NCBI RefSeq assembly: GCF_013912375.1
Contig: NZ_JACETV010000005.1
Span: forward strand, 372,001 to 436,000
DNA length: 64,000 nt
Direction: 5' to 3'
Source of the DNA: Emticicia sp. BO119
Lineage (GTDB): Bacteria > Bacteroidota > Bacteroidia > Cytophagales > Spirosomataceae
Positions 17,280 through 25,395 of this stretch are shown here, piece by piece. Position 1 is the first letter of the stretch, and each line of letters starts with the position of its first letter. The notes under the pieces are model-generated. The model was not told the origin of the DNA. It saw nothing but the letters and a program-made list of their open reading frames with translations, and searched no databases. The translations under genes and the position numbers were made by a program.

Positions 17280-18080
17280 ATGCTGAATGTATCTGAATCA
17301 AAAGCTTTTATTCAACCCTCAATAGATGGCTTATTTACTGAAATCAAATATTATCTTTATCCATCTTACCGATATCTGCAGGGTAACTGTCACTGCAACG
17401 CTCACCTGAGTTCTCTCTTACTGAAAAAACGAGAGATTCCGCATAAAAAAATCTGGGTTTTTGCTCCTTGCCGCTATTCAGAGTCTTCAAATGAAGTATT
17501 CCGGATACAAGACCCAAACCATATTGCTCCTCGTGGCTACATTCGTTGGGGCTACCATGTAGCCCCTTTGATTCAGATTGGTGCTCAGGAGTTGATTTTC
17601 GATTTCAATTTTTCAGAATACGCTCCTTTAAGTCGTGAAGAATGGCTGGCTCACCTCAATACCCAAGCCTACCGGTGTATTGTTGAAGCACCCGAAAATT
17701 TCTTGTTTTATTCTTCTCCATCACTTAAAAAACCCGGTAAAAGCTTATTTAATGGGGATTTTTATTCGGTTGAAGGTGATTGTTTAGAAAATAAATGGCT
17801 CGAAAAAGGATTAGCAGTCAACGAAACAGCACTGCTTATGCACGAAGAAGTAATCAAAAGAGCGCTTAAGAATCATGCGGGTGCATCACTTATCAATGAC
17901 TACAAATTTCTGATTGGCAGTATCAATAATTTTGAATGTGTTTTCAGAGACAGGAGTTTTAATAAACGAATGACCCCCGAATTTCAGGAAAAGCATTACG
18001 ATTTAATCCATTATTATCGTGGTATTTTTGAGGATAATGTAGAGAAATGGTCTAAGTTAATTAAAGAAATAACAGAATAG
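17280..18080 (+). CDS. Putative protein-glutaminase-like cysteine enzyme
   Basis: 266 residues. The arrangement GNCHCNAHLSSLLL (Cys near residue 37-39), WGYHVAPLIQIG (His near 99) and LIFDFNFSEY (Asp near 113) matches the Cys-His-Asp triad pattern of the protein-glutaminase/deamidase group, relatives of transglutaminase. The Chryseobacterium protein-glutaminase is a secreted member; this protein has no signal peptide and would be cytoplasmic. Such domains deamidate protein glutamines or appear as effectors and toxins. It stands alone with its own promoter and is convergent with a lipoprotein gene. The family assignment is by motif recognition only. Confidence 0.55.
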   Translation: MLNVSESKAFIQPSIDGLFTEIKYYLYPSYRYLQGNCHCNAHLSSLLLKKREIPHKKIWVFAPCRYSESSNEVFRIQDPNHIAPRGYIRWGYHVAPLIQIGAQELIFDFNFSEYAPLSREEWLAHLNTQAYRCIVEAPENFLFYSSPSLKKPGKSLFNGDFYSVEGDCLENKWLEKGLAVNETALLMHEEVIKRALKNHAGASLINDYKFLIGSINNFECVFRDRSFNKRMTPEFQEKHYDLIHYYRGIFEDNVEKWSKLIKEITE

Positions 18081-18082
18081 CA

Positions 18083-18119
18083 CATAAAAAATCATGGCAT
18101 GAATTGCTTCATGCCATGA
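18083..18119 (-). terminator. Terminator of the glycine-zipper lipoprotein gene
   Basis: A perfect 12-bp stem (TCATGGCATGAA / TTCATGCCATGA) with the loop TTGC. On the minus strand it is followed by TTTTTTATG. It may also help to end the convergent plus-strand transcript. Confidence 0.85.
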
Positions 18120-18148
18120 AATCATTAATCTATATAATCGGTTGTGAA

Positions 18149-18664
18149 TTAATAATAAATCTGGGGTTGCGTTTGCTTTTTCTTTTTCTGTTTATCAACA
18201 ATCACCCCTGTTACAGCACCTGCTGCCGCACCCACACCTGCACCAATCAAGGCTCCTTTACCCTTTTTATCTTTAGCAATAGCCACTCCTGTCAGTGCAC
18301 CTACACCAGCTCCGATCAGTGCACCTTTCACAGTATTATTCATTTTCTTTTTAGCTGTGGCTGTAGGCCCATAAGATACTGGCGTATAACCGGTATTTGC
18401 ATAACCACCATCTTTATATATTACGGTCTCTTTGGTTTTGGTTGCTGAACTGGCTTTATTAGCCTCTGCTAATGCTAACTCTTTTTCCTGTATCAGATTC
18501 ATCGAGTCAATAGTTGCTTGTTTCATCCGCTCGATTTCAACTACTCTGTTTACCGAGTCAATTGCAGCTTGTCTGGCTGCCTGTATTTTTTCGTTTGTGT
18601 TTTCTCTGCTATTACACCCCATTGTAGCTGCTACAAGTGAGGCGACAATTAGTACATTTTTCAT
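18149..18664 (-). CDS. Lipoprotein with glycine-zipper domain
   Basis: 171 residues. Lipobox ATMGC (Cys 17), then a helical linker (about 25-75) and two glycine-zipper repeats (KGALIGAGVGALTGVAIA and KGALIGAGVGAAAGAVTGV, about 112-155), ending in a lysine-rich tail. Glycine zippers of this YMGG/YcfJ-like type associate with membranes and occur in outer-membrane lipoproteins. Function unknown. Monocistronic, with a terminator directly downstream. Confidence 0.75.
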   Translation of the reverse strand: MKNVLIVASLVAATMGCNSRENTNEKIQAARQAAIDSVNRVVEIERMKQATIDSMNLIQEKELALAEANKASSATKTKETVIYKDGGYANTGYTPVSYGPTATAKKKMNNTVKGALIGAGVGALTGVAIAKDKKGKGALIGAGVGAAAGAVTGVIVDKQKKKKQTQPQIYY

Positions 18665-19072
18665 AATTGTATCGTGTTATTTGTGGTTTATTGACAATAG
18701 CACGTTTTAAAAGTTTAAAATTTCGTTAATCAGCCAAAATCAATCAGCTATCATACATATAAAAAAATTGAGTCCGCTACTCATGAAAAAACTCAGTCAC
18801 AATTAAAAAATCATAATAAACCACTCATAATCAATCATTTACATGAAAAATAAATTCATTTTTCAACAAGAATTCCTAAAGAGGAAAATGAATTTTTGAG
18901 TCGTTTACGGGGAAAATATTCCCCAAAATCAAAATTCTCTCTTTAAAAATGTCTGAGAAACACTTCTATGAAATAAAAGATTAGGAAGACGTACTTCTTA
19001 AGAATGTAGATATAAAAAAAGTATTTTTTTAAGTGTGAGATTAACAGTTTATGAGGCATTCATACTTAGGGC
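18665..19072. other. Intergenic region with small dyads
   Basis: About 400 bp without a recognisable gene. Visible are a perfect hairpin GGGGAA-AATA-TTCCCC (18909-18924) and several AT-rich inverted segments around 18840-18900. None has a T run that would mark it as a terminator. Confidence 0.4.
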
Positions 19073-19119
19073 TTAACAAAAACATAATATGTTTTATACA
19101 GGGCGTTGATTTATTTTTG
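19073..19119 (+). promoter_or_regulatory. Pho-box-like array plus -7 box of the phosphonatase-like operon
   Basis: 11-mers TTAACAAAAAC (19073), ATAATATGTTT (19084) and TATACAGGGCG (19095) are followed by TATTTTTG at 19112-19119, a TAnnTTTG box located 17 nt before ATG 19137. The array has the 11-bp period of the SusC and TonB-receptor promoters but is offset by 2 nt relative to the -7 box, and the third unit is degenerate. Confidence 0.5.
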
Positions 19120-19136
19120 TCAAAAAACAGCAACTT

Positions 19137-19877
19137 ATGCACCCAATCAGATTAGTTGTTTTCGATATGGCCGGAACTACCGTTCAGGATAAAAAGGAAG
19201 TCGAGACCTGTTTTGCCAAAGCTTGCGAGTATGTAGGTCTAAATGTTTCTGAAGAACGCATTCTGGCCTTACAGGGATACTCAAAAGTAGAGGTTTTCAA
19301 AATGCTTTGGGAAGAAAAAACAGGTAAAGATCACCCTGAATATCATGAAAACGTGATTTATTCTTATGACTATTTCCGTTTGATTCTGGAAGACCATTAC
19401 CGTAAAAACGAGGTTCTGCCTACCGAAGGCTGTTTAGAGATTTTTGATTTTCTGCGTAAGAATAATATTAAGATAGCCTTAACAACAGGTTTCTACAGGA
19501 TTGTTACCAATATTATATTAGAAAAATTAGGCTGGCTTGATGGCCTGGAATACAACTATGTGAATACTTCGGGCAGGTCAGTCATTGATGTTTCTATTGC
19601 CAGTGATGAAGTACCTAAAGGCCGACCAGAACCATATATGATTCAGAAAGCTATGAAACTGATGGGTATTTCTGACCCTTATGAGGTTATTAACATAGGC
19701 GACACCCCATCTGATTTAAAATCGGGTGTAAGGGCAGGGTGCCGGCTCTCTTTAGGTGTTATCAACGGTACACATACCCGCCAGCAATTAACTATTCTAC
19801 GCAATGATGGATTATTAGATTCCTTAAGAGATTTAAAAGACATTATTATTAACTTAGGTGTTCTTAGTGAAGCATAA
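19137..19877 (+). CDS. Phosphonatase-like (PhnX-like) HAD hydrolase
   Basis: 246 residues. HAD motif I is DMAGTT (nucleophile D10), where most HAD enzymes have DxDx(T/V). The cap domain has GYSKVEVF, with K50 placed like the Schiff-base lysine of phosphonoacetaldehyde hydrolase. The usual motif III lysine is replaced by R163 (KGRPEP), and motif IV is INIGDTPSD (D189, D193). These are the traits of the TIGR03351 PhnX-like family. Such proteins typically lack a PhnW transaminase partner and instead neighbour FAD oxidoreductases, exactly as here. Expected reaction: hydrolytic C-P cleavage of phosphonoacetaldehyde or its hydroxy derivative. The stop codon is directly followed by the ATG of the oxidase gene. 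Confidence 0.85.
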   Translation: MHPIRLVVFDMAGTTVQDKKEVETCFAKACEYVGLNVSEERILALQGYSKVEVFKMLWEEKTGKDHPEYHENVIYSYDYFRLILEDHYRKNEVLPTEGCLEIFDFLRKNNIKIALTTGFYRIVTNIILEKLGWLDGLEYNYVNTSGRSVIDVSIASDEVPKGRPEPYMIQKAMKLMGISDPYEVINIGDTPSDLKSGVRAGCRLSLGVINGTHTRQQLTILRNDGLLDSLRDLKDIIINLGVLSEA

Positions 19878-21020
19878 ATGAAAAACTTTGATATTATTAT
19901 AATTGGCAGCGGAATTATGGGGGCTTTTCATGCCTATCACGCTGCTAAAAAAGGTAAGAAAGTATTAATTATTGAGAAAGATAATTTCCCGGTCAGTTCT
20001 ACCGTCCGTAATTTCGGACAGGCGGTTCCTTCAGGTTCAGCCGGAAAATGGTTTGATTTTGGTCACAGAAGCCTTGAAATCTACAAAGGAATCCAGCAGC
20101 AATTTGATATATCGGTCAGAAAAAATGGAACAATTTACTTTGCCTCTGACGAAACCGAATGGCAATTGGCTAATGAATTGTACGATATACATCAAGGTTT
20201 TGGCTATGATTGTATGCTACTCTCAAAGAGGCAATGTATGGATTTATATCCAGAGCTAAAAGAAGATTACGTGCGTGGGGCTATTTACTATCCAAACGAG
20301 GTAAGTGTAGAGCCAAACTTACTGATCTACAAAATACTCCAGTTTTTACAGGAACAATTGCAAGTTACTTATCTGACCAATACCAGCGTCATTGATTGTA
20401 CCGAGGCATCAGGTTTTGTTACACTTACTACAAGCGGTAAAGAACAGTACACTGCCGATAAAGCCATTATTTGTAGTGGATATGTATTTAACCTGCTTTT
20501 TCCGGAAGTATATGCACAAAGCGGCATGATTGTAAGCAAATTGCAGATGCTTCAGACTGTACCAATGACGAATGTCTCAATCAAAGGAAATATCCTTACC
20601 GGACTTTCTATCCGTCGGTATGAGTCTTTTGAGCAATGCCCATCTTTTAAAAGTATCTCTACCCCCGATCATTACTCTGAGCTAAAAAAATGGGGTATCC
20701 ATATCCTGTTCAAACAAGCTATTGATGGTTCTATTATCATAGGTGATTCACACGAGTATGCCCCTGTTGGCCATACTGACGAATTGGGCTTCGATACCAA
20801 AAATTATATCAACGACTTAATGCTGAAAGAAGCCGAACGCATTATGCGTTTTCCTTTAAGGAAGATTGCCCGGTCATGGGCAGGTTTTTATGCTCAACAC
20901 CCAGACGAGATATTCGAGCATGACATCAGTCAGAATATACACATCCGTACTGGCATTGGCGGTAAAGGTATGACCACCAGTGCCGGGTATGCCGAGCATG
21001 TGATTAATGGATTGTTATAA
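19878..21020 (+). CDS. FAD-dependent amine oxidase of phosphonate catabolism (TIGR03364/PbfD-like)
   Basis: 380 residues with an N-terminal FAD-binding motif (IIIIGSGIMGAFHAYHAA, Gly 10/12/15, acidic E33), the DAO-fold substrate domain, and a C-terminal GIGGKGMTTSAGYAE segment that closes the FAD site. It matches the FAD oxidoreductases that accompany PhnX-like hydrolases. As I recall, a characterised relative, PbfD, oxidises N-methylated 2-aminoethylphosphonate to phosphonoacetaldehyde. This fits a two-step route: the oxidase makes the aldehyde and the upstream hydrolase splits it to acetaldehyde and phosphate. There is no gap between the two genes, indicating tight coupling. No signal peptide, so cytoplasmic. 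It ends 3 bp before the convergent DUF5020 gene. Confidence 0.8.
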   Translation: MKNFDIIIIGSGIMGAFHAYHAAKKGKKVLIIEKDNFPVSSTVRNFGQAVPSGSAGKWFDFGHRSLEIYKGIQQQFDISVRKNGTIYFASDETEWQLANELYDIHQGFGYDCMLLSKRQCMDLYPELKEDYVRGAIYYPNEVSVEPNLLIYKILQFLQEQLQVTYLTNTSVIDCTEASGFVTLTTSGKEQYTADKAIICSGYVFNLLFPEVYAQSGMIVSKLQMLQTVPMTNVSIKGNILTGLSIRRYESFEQCPSFKSISTPDHYSELKKWGIHILFKQAIDGSIIIGDSHEYAPVGHTDELGFDTKNYINDLMLKEAERIMRFPLRKIARSWAGFYAQHPDEIFEHDISQNIHIRTGIGGKGMTTSAGYAEHVINGLL

Positions 21021-21023
21021 ATC

Positions 21024-21761
21024 TTAAAACTTATACCTTGTCCCAACTGTGGGATAAGCCTGAATGATATTTCTATCGGTCAACAGATGATAATATAAAC
21101 TCACTCTTGAGCCAACTGCAAAACCTTTTTTAATATTAAACCAGATTTGCGGGTCGCCAAAAAGGGCAAATTTCTTTCCTGTTTGTCCTTTGGTATAGTC
21201 AATGCCCTGATTGCGGTTTTCTGTCCATGCAACGATGCTACCTTCTGCAAAGATTTTATAGTTCAGCCAACCTCTGCCAAAATAAAAAGTAAATTGAGGG
21301 TCATGGCTGCCTTTTGGAAAGGCATTGTAGCGATAAAGTACAGCAGTACTTATCCATGCTCCTTTCCATTGAAAGGGGTAAGCGACTCCCATACCAAAAG
21401 AATTTCTTATATAATACCCAAATGATGGATCTGCGATACCCAGGCCGCCACTATAATTAAGAGATAGATATACTTTAGGTTTCCAGAACCGTAAAGATTG
21501 AGAGATTTGCAGAAATGCCTGATTGGTATTGTTTTTCTCTCCATCCAGAAAGGTTTGTACTTTAAATAAAAACGAGCCTGTACCAACAGTATCTATCTCT
21601 TTAAAGTACTGAAAGCTAATCATAGGAAAATTCCTTTGATTCAGCTTTGGGTCAACCGTGTGCCTGAAATCATAATGAACTTGCAGGTCTTGTGATCTCA
21701 ATAATAATGGTATTAGAAAAATGCTAAGAAAAATCAGGCTTGTTTTCATGCGTGAGTTCAT
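21024..21761 (-). CDS. DUF5020-like outer-membrane beta-barrel protein
   Basis: 245 residues. Signal peptide (from M5, MKTSLIFLSIFLIPLLL, cut near RSQ) and a body of alternating polar and hydrophobic beta strands ending in an aromatic (TVGTRYKF), as expected for a small outer-membrane barrel of the Tsx-like DUF5020 group. It may be a channel for small molecules; Tsx itself passes nucleosides. It lies tail to tail with the phosphonatase-like/FAD-oxidase operon, so it is not cotranscribed with it. The upstream region has only a weak hint of 11-bp repeats. Confidence 0.65.
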   Translation of the reverse strand: MNSRMKTSLIFLSIFLIPLLLRSQDLQVHYDFRHTVDPKLNQRNFPMISFQYFKEIDTVGTGSFLFKVQTFLDGEKNNTNQAFLQISQSLRFWKPKVYLSLNYSGGLGIADPSFGYYIRNSFGMGVAYPFQWKGAWISTAVLYRYNAFPKGSHDPQFTFYFGRGWLNYKIFAEGSIVAWTENRNQGIDYTKGQTGKKFALFGDPQIWFNIKKGFAVGSRVSLYYHLLTDRNIIQAYPTVGTRYKF

Positions 21762-21878
21762 TTGAATCTTTAATTTTGTTTTTTAATGAGTCAAATCTCA
21801 CCCGAAAAAAAAAATTGCTTCGTAATTCAAGCATAAACCTTCCGTAAACGTTAATTACGCATACCATCAATCCTACGT

Positions 21879-23060
21879 ATGAGCACAATGGACGAAAAAG
21901 CTTTTTTCAGATTATTCTATGAAGCCCACGAAAAATGCTTCTGGAAAGATTTAACGACTCCTCTTTCGGAGACGGAAAGCAAGCATTTTTCGAACGAGAT
22001 TTTAGAACGTACAGGCCTGATAGTAGGTTGGAAGAGTATAAAAAATTATTCAATTCATTTACTCAATCCTAATATCAAGAAACAAGAGAATCCAAGTATT
22101 GCAACTTTAGATACACTTGCCCGATATATAAGCAATGCCTCTAAAACTGATGAAGCTACCCGTAAAAAGAATGAGGCGCATTTCAGGTACTGGTATAATT
22201 ACCGCGATACTTTTGCTAAAGCCCACAGCACCAGGAGAAAAAGAAATAAACCCGCATTTGTATTTAAATTTAAGCTCTGGGATATAATTGCCATCATAGT
22301 TTTATTGACAACAATAACAGTTTATATCTACAGGAATACCATTCAATCAACTGACTTTGTTGATAATTTCACCTCGGTGAGTCTGGACTCATTGACACAA
22401 AGAGGCTGGATGCTAAAAAATGAAGATCCAATCTATTGGGAGAAGCGCGATGAGAAAGCAGGACATCTGACACTCTATACATTAGATGGTGATAATTATA
22501 TAGACACCGCTGGCAGAATAGGTATCAAAAATCTCTTATTGAAAGAAATAAAGTCTTCCTGCTTTTCATCAGAAATACACCTTACTAATTTTATACCTAA
22601 GGAAAACTGGCAGCAAGTCGGTATCTTATTAATGGAGGATACCACTTTTAGCAGCAAGAGTGTCCGGCTTTCGCTTTCATTCAATAATTTTTTCGGAGGG
22701 TTAATCAAACCGGGTGAAATTCTGTTGCAAGCCATCAGTGCTACTGATGGCAATCATAGTAAACCCGAAGAAATAGCGCATTCTGTTATTTTTAATATGG
22801 ATTCTTCACAATCGGTTATTGTTACCCAAAACCTGAAGAAGTCTGCCTTACGCATTGAAAAACAAAATCACACCTATCGGTTCTTATATGCTTCAGGAGA
22901 GAATGACCTATTTGCTTTTAAAGAAATCATAAGCAGAGATATCCTGATCGAGCCTAAATATATTGGTATATTTGCTTTGAAGGGTTTTAGGCCAGATACC
23001 CCTGCCATTCCGGCGTATATTGATTTCGTCAGCCTGAAGGCACAGTCTTGCAAGGATTAA
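21879..23060 (+). CDS. Membrane protein with N-terminal HTH-like domain and extracytoplasmic lectin-like domain
   Basis: 393 residues in three parts. Residues about 1-100 resemble the small helical domain that Bacteroidota place at the N-terminus of putative regulators (FSNEILERTGL, SIKNYSIHLL, SIATLDTLARYI), plausibly DNA- or protein-binding. One transmembrane helix is at about 132-152 (LWDIIAIIVLLTTITVYIY). The C-terminal 240 residues look like a DUF1349/concanavalin-type beta sandwich (FVDNFTSVSLDSL, WQQVGILLMEDTT, YIGIFALKGF) on the far side of the membrane. This layout suggests a one-piece transmembrane sensor, but neither ligand nor DNA binding can be shown. It is divergent from the DUF5020 gene and shares its upstream region. 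Confidence 0.55.
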   Translation: MSTMDEKAFFRLFYEAHEKCFWKDLTTPLSETESKHFSNEILERTGLIVGWKSIKNYSIHLLNPNIKKQENPSIATLDTLARYISNASKTDEATRKKNEAHFRYWYNYRDTFAKAHSTRRKRNKPAFVFKFKLWDIIAIIVLLTTITVYIYRNTIQSTDFVDNFTSVSLDSLTQRGWMLKNEDPIYWEKRDEKAGHLTLYTLDGDNYIDTAGRIGIKNLLLKEIKSSCFSSEIHLTNFIPKENWQQVGILLMEDTTFSSKSVRLSLSFNNFFGGLIKPGEILLQAISATDGNHSKPEEIAHSVIFNMDSSQSVIVTQNLKKSALRIEKQNHTYRFLYASGENDLFAFKEIISRDILIEPKYIGIFALKGFRPDTPAIPAYIDFVSLKAQSCKD

Positions 23061-23241
23061 ACCAGATTTTAATTTAATTGCTTCGTATATACCTTTAGTT
23101 TAAATTAGCCTCTGTATTTTTGCGGTATGAGTATGTTTAAAATTATGATTCGACCTGCAAAGGCATCTTTTTTGGTTAGAAAAACAAATTTTAAATATAC
23201 TCTAATAATTGTTTTCCATTCATTAATAATCCATTTACACT

Positions 23242-23724
23242 ATGTCAGCTTGGTATCAAGGAAAAATTCGCTATCAGAAAGTAGACGAGAAAGACAAAAC
23301 CATTAAAATCACAGAAGTTTATTTAGTAGATGCTGTATCTTATACCGACGCAGAGGCCAGAATTTACTCAACTGTTGCTTCTAATACCCCCGACTTCCAT
23401 TTATTCGGGCTTTCACGCATGAAACTACAGGAAGTATATTTTGTAGAAGATGGCGCCGAAACCTGGTTTAAAGTAAAAGTAAACTTTATGAGTTTTGACG
23501 AGAAGTCACAGAAAGAGAAGCGTACCCCTTTTAATATGCTTATCAATGCCGAAAACCCATTAGAAGCTTATCAGCTTATTTCTGAAAGATTAGGCACAGT
23601 AGAAGACTATCAGATTACAGACATTAATATTACGAATATCCTGGAGGTAATCCCTTATGAAGAAGTAGATGAGAAACTGAAACACGGCAATTTCAGGCCA
23701 TTGGCAGAGGTGGGGGTGAATTAA
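23242..23724 (+). CDS. DUF4494 family protein
   Basis: 160 residues, no signal peptide. The sequence begins MSAWYQGKIRYQKVDE and has VYLVDAVSYTDAEARIYSTV, characteristic of the DUF4494 family conserved in Bacteroidota. Soluble alpha/beta protein, function unknown. Followed by an inverted-repeat element. Confidence 0.75.
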   Translation: MSAWYQGKIRYQKVDEKDKTIKITEVYLVDAVSYTDAEARIYSTVASNTPDFHLFGLSRMKLQEVYFVEDGAETWFKVKVNFMSFDEKSQKEKRTPFNMLINAENPLEAYQLISERLGTVEDYQITDINITNILEVIPYEEVDEKLKHGNFRPLAEVGVN

Positions 23725-23730
23725 GAATTA

Positions 23731-23860
23731 TCTGAACTTTGATTTAACTTATTGAATGATTAATATGATATTCTTATAGCCCTGTAAGGTACGCATTCAA
23801 TCTGAGAATACTGCCTGTGGTTTCAGTGAGATCATAACCAAAAGTTAAATCAAAGTTCAT
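23731..23860. repeat. Dispersed inverted-repeat element, copy 3
   Basis: An element of about 130 bp with perfect 18-bp inverted ends (TGAACTTTGATTTAACTT at 23733-23750 and its complement at 23842-23859). It shares end sequence with the copies at 9210 and 9730 but has a longer, different centre. It lies between the convergent DUF4494 and DUF5690 genes. Confidence 0.8.
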
Positions 23861-23864
23861 ATAA

Positions 23865-25163
23865 TTAATCGCTCAATACTGACTTCGGAGACAATTTCCA
23901 CCATATCCTTCCTTTTAAATGCTTATTCGTAAAATAAATCAGTTGTATGATCAATAATATAAGGCAAACGCCTGAAATAATATAGCCAAAGTTTATCAGT
24001 ACATTCAGAAAAGAAATCTGCTTCAGAAAAAACTCACGGTATATCAGAAGCGATACACTACCTAAATACCCGATCGAGTCACAGATATAAACCAGAAAAC
24101 CCACATTACCTTTTACTCGGAAAAGAGCTATCAAACGCTCAAATACAACTGTTTGTATTAATAAATAAGGCAGAAATAACCCAATTCCTAAACTTAACAT
24201 CCACAGTTTTGCCGGGATTATCTGTTGCTGAAAAGCCCAGGTACTACCTCCGCAAGCCGCTACAGCCATGAGCATCATCGCCGTGAAAGTAAGATAGGAA
24301 TAAAAATTATTACGTATAAAAGCTATCAGGGCGATGAGGCTTACTACTATTAAACCAATAGTTGTTTCTATCTCCGAAAAAATAATTTTACTAAAATCAG
24401 GATCAATTTCGCGCCATACTTCCACAGCAAAATTATCTCTGAAATCGCGCACGGTAGCCATTAAAAGATACATACCTACAAAGCAGAACAACCCAAGCCC
24501 AAATTCTTTAATAATCTTTCTTTTATCGTCTTTAGTCATGGCTGTTCTTTGGTTTCTTAAAAGAGTATCTTCGTGATTAGGCGGTGGTATCTGTGCCAGC
24601 ATCCATACAAAAAACAGGAAAAAAGGCAAAAAAATCAGCCCGATAACATACGGCAAATGAAATTCGTTTATCTGATACGTTTCTTGTAGATAAAGATAAA
24701 TAGTCTTTAATACACCCGATGTCATTACCAGATTCAGGCTTAATCCTAAAGATAAAAACTCAGTTAGTTTACGTCCTTCCAGAAAACTGAAAATAACTCC
24801 CCACACCATACCCAAAGGCAGGCCATTCAGAAACAGTAAACCAAAATTATATGGAAAAGGTACAAAGCCAAAGGCTAAAAGAGCAACTTCTGCAAAAGTA
24901 ATCAAACCTATTATCAACAATATCCGGCTTTTAGGTTTTAATTCGGCTATTACTTTTATACCAATAATTTTGGAGAGCATATAGCCAAATACCTGAGAGA
25001 TAATCAAAATGCTCTTGTATCCCATACCCCACAACTCATAATTCTCGTATAACCCTGTTGTAAAAGGCTTGCGGAAAGCATACATACAGAAATACGTACC
25101 AAAAGCCGCAATAATACACCAGACTATTAACAATACTTCAGACTTCGCAAGGATTCTCTTCAC
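23865..25163 (-). CDS. DUF5690 family MFS-like membrane transporter
   Basis: 432 residues with about 12 hydrophobic helices. The first helix contains FGTYFCMYAFRKPFTTGLY, which recalls the start of organophosphate:phosphate antiporters (GlpT/UhpT) in the major facilitator superfamily. Assigned to DUF5690 by recognition. The start is GTG 25163, because an in-frame TAA lies four codons upstream. Its upstream region carries three Pho-box-like 11-mers, linking it to the SusC, TonB-receptor and phosphonatase-like operons. A role in carrying an organophosphate or phosphonate across the inner membrane is an attractive inference but not demonstrated. Confidence 0.7.
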   Translation of the reverse strand: MKRILAKSEVLLIVWCIIAAFGTYFCMYAFRKPFTTGLYENYELWGMGYKSILIISQVFGYMLSKIIGIKVIAELKPKSRILLIIGLITFAEVALLAFGFVPFPYNFGLLFLNGLPLGMVWGVIFSFLEGRKLTEFLSLGLSLNLVMTSGVLKTIYLYLQETYQINEFHLPYVIGLIFLPFFLFFVWMLAQIPPPNHEDTLLRNQRTAMTKDDKRKIIKEFGLGLFCFVGMYLLMATVRDFRDNFAVEVWREIDPDFSKIIFSEIETTIGLIVVSLIALIAFIRNNFYSYLTFTAMMLMAVAACGGSTWAFQQQIIPAKLWMLSLGIGLFLPYLLIQTVVFERLIALFRVKGNVGFLVYICDSIGYLGSVSLLIYREFFLKQISFLNVLINFGYIISGVCLILLIIQLIYFTNKHLKGRIWWKLSPKSVLSD

Positions 25164-25199
25164 AGGTTGCCTTTATTAATTGAACTTGTAAGTTCGGCA

Positions 25200-25232
25200 C
25201 CCCATATAAACTCAGTGTTAAGCCAGTATTAA
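25200..25232 (-). promoter_or_regulatory. Pho-box-like 11-bp repeat array upstream of DUF5690 gene
   Basis: Minus strand: TTAATACTGGC (25232-25222), TTAACACTGAG (25221-25211) and TTTATATGGGG (25210-25200) in direct succession. The first unit differs from a unit of the TonB-receptor array (TTAATATTGGC) by one base. I see no convincing TAnnTTTG box between it and the GTG start. Confidence 0.5.
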
Positions 25233-25395
25233 ATAACAAATCCGAAGCTGTGGAATTAATTCTACAATCTATATACGTATCCTTCCACAGAAAAACTCCC
25301 TTTCTACGTATAAGCATATAAAACCTACTGGCTAAGGTTTTTAGAAAGATACATTAAGTACTAATAAATGCAAATACCTATTAATACATAAAATT

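Noticed and set aside
21762-21878. Possible Pho-box-like array upstream of the DUF5020 gene (TTTACG, TTTATG, ATTACG at 11-bp steps)
   Set aside because: The units depart from the TTAACA/TTAATA core and no TAnnTTTG box is in register, so I do not count it with the other four.
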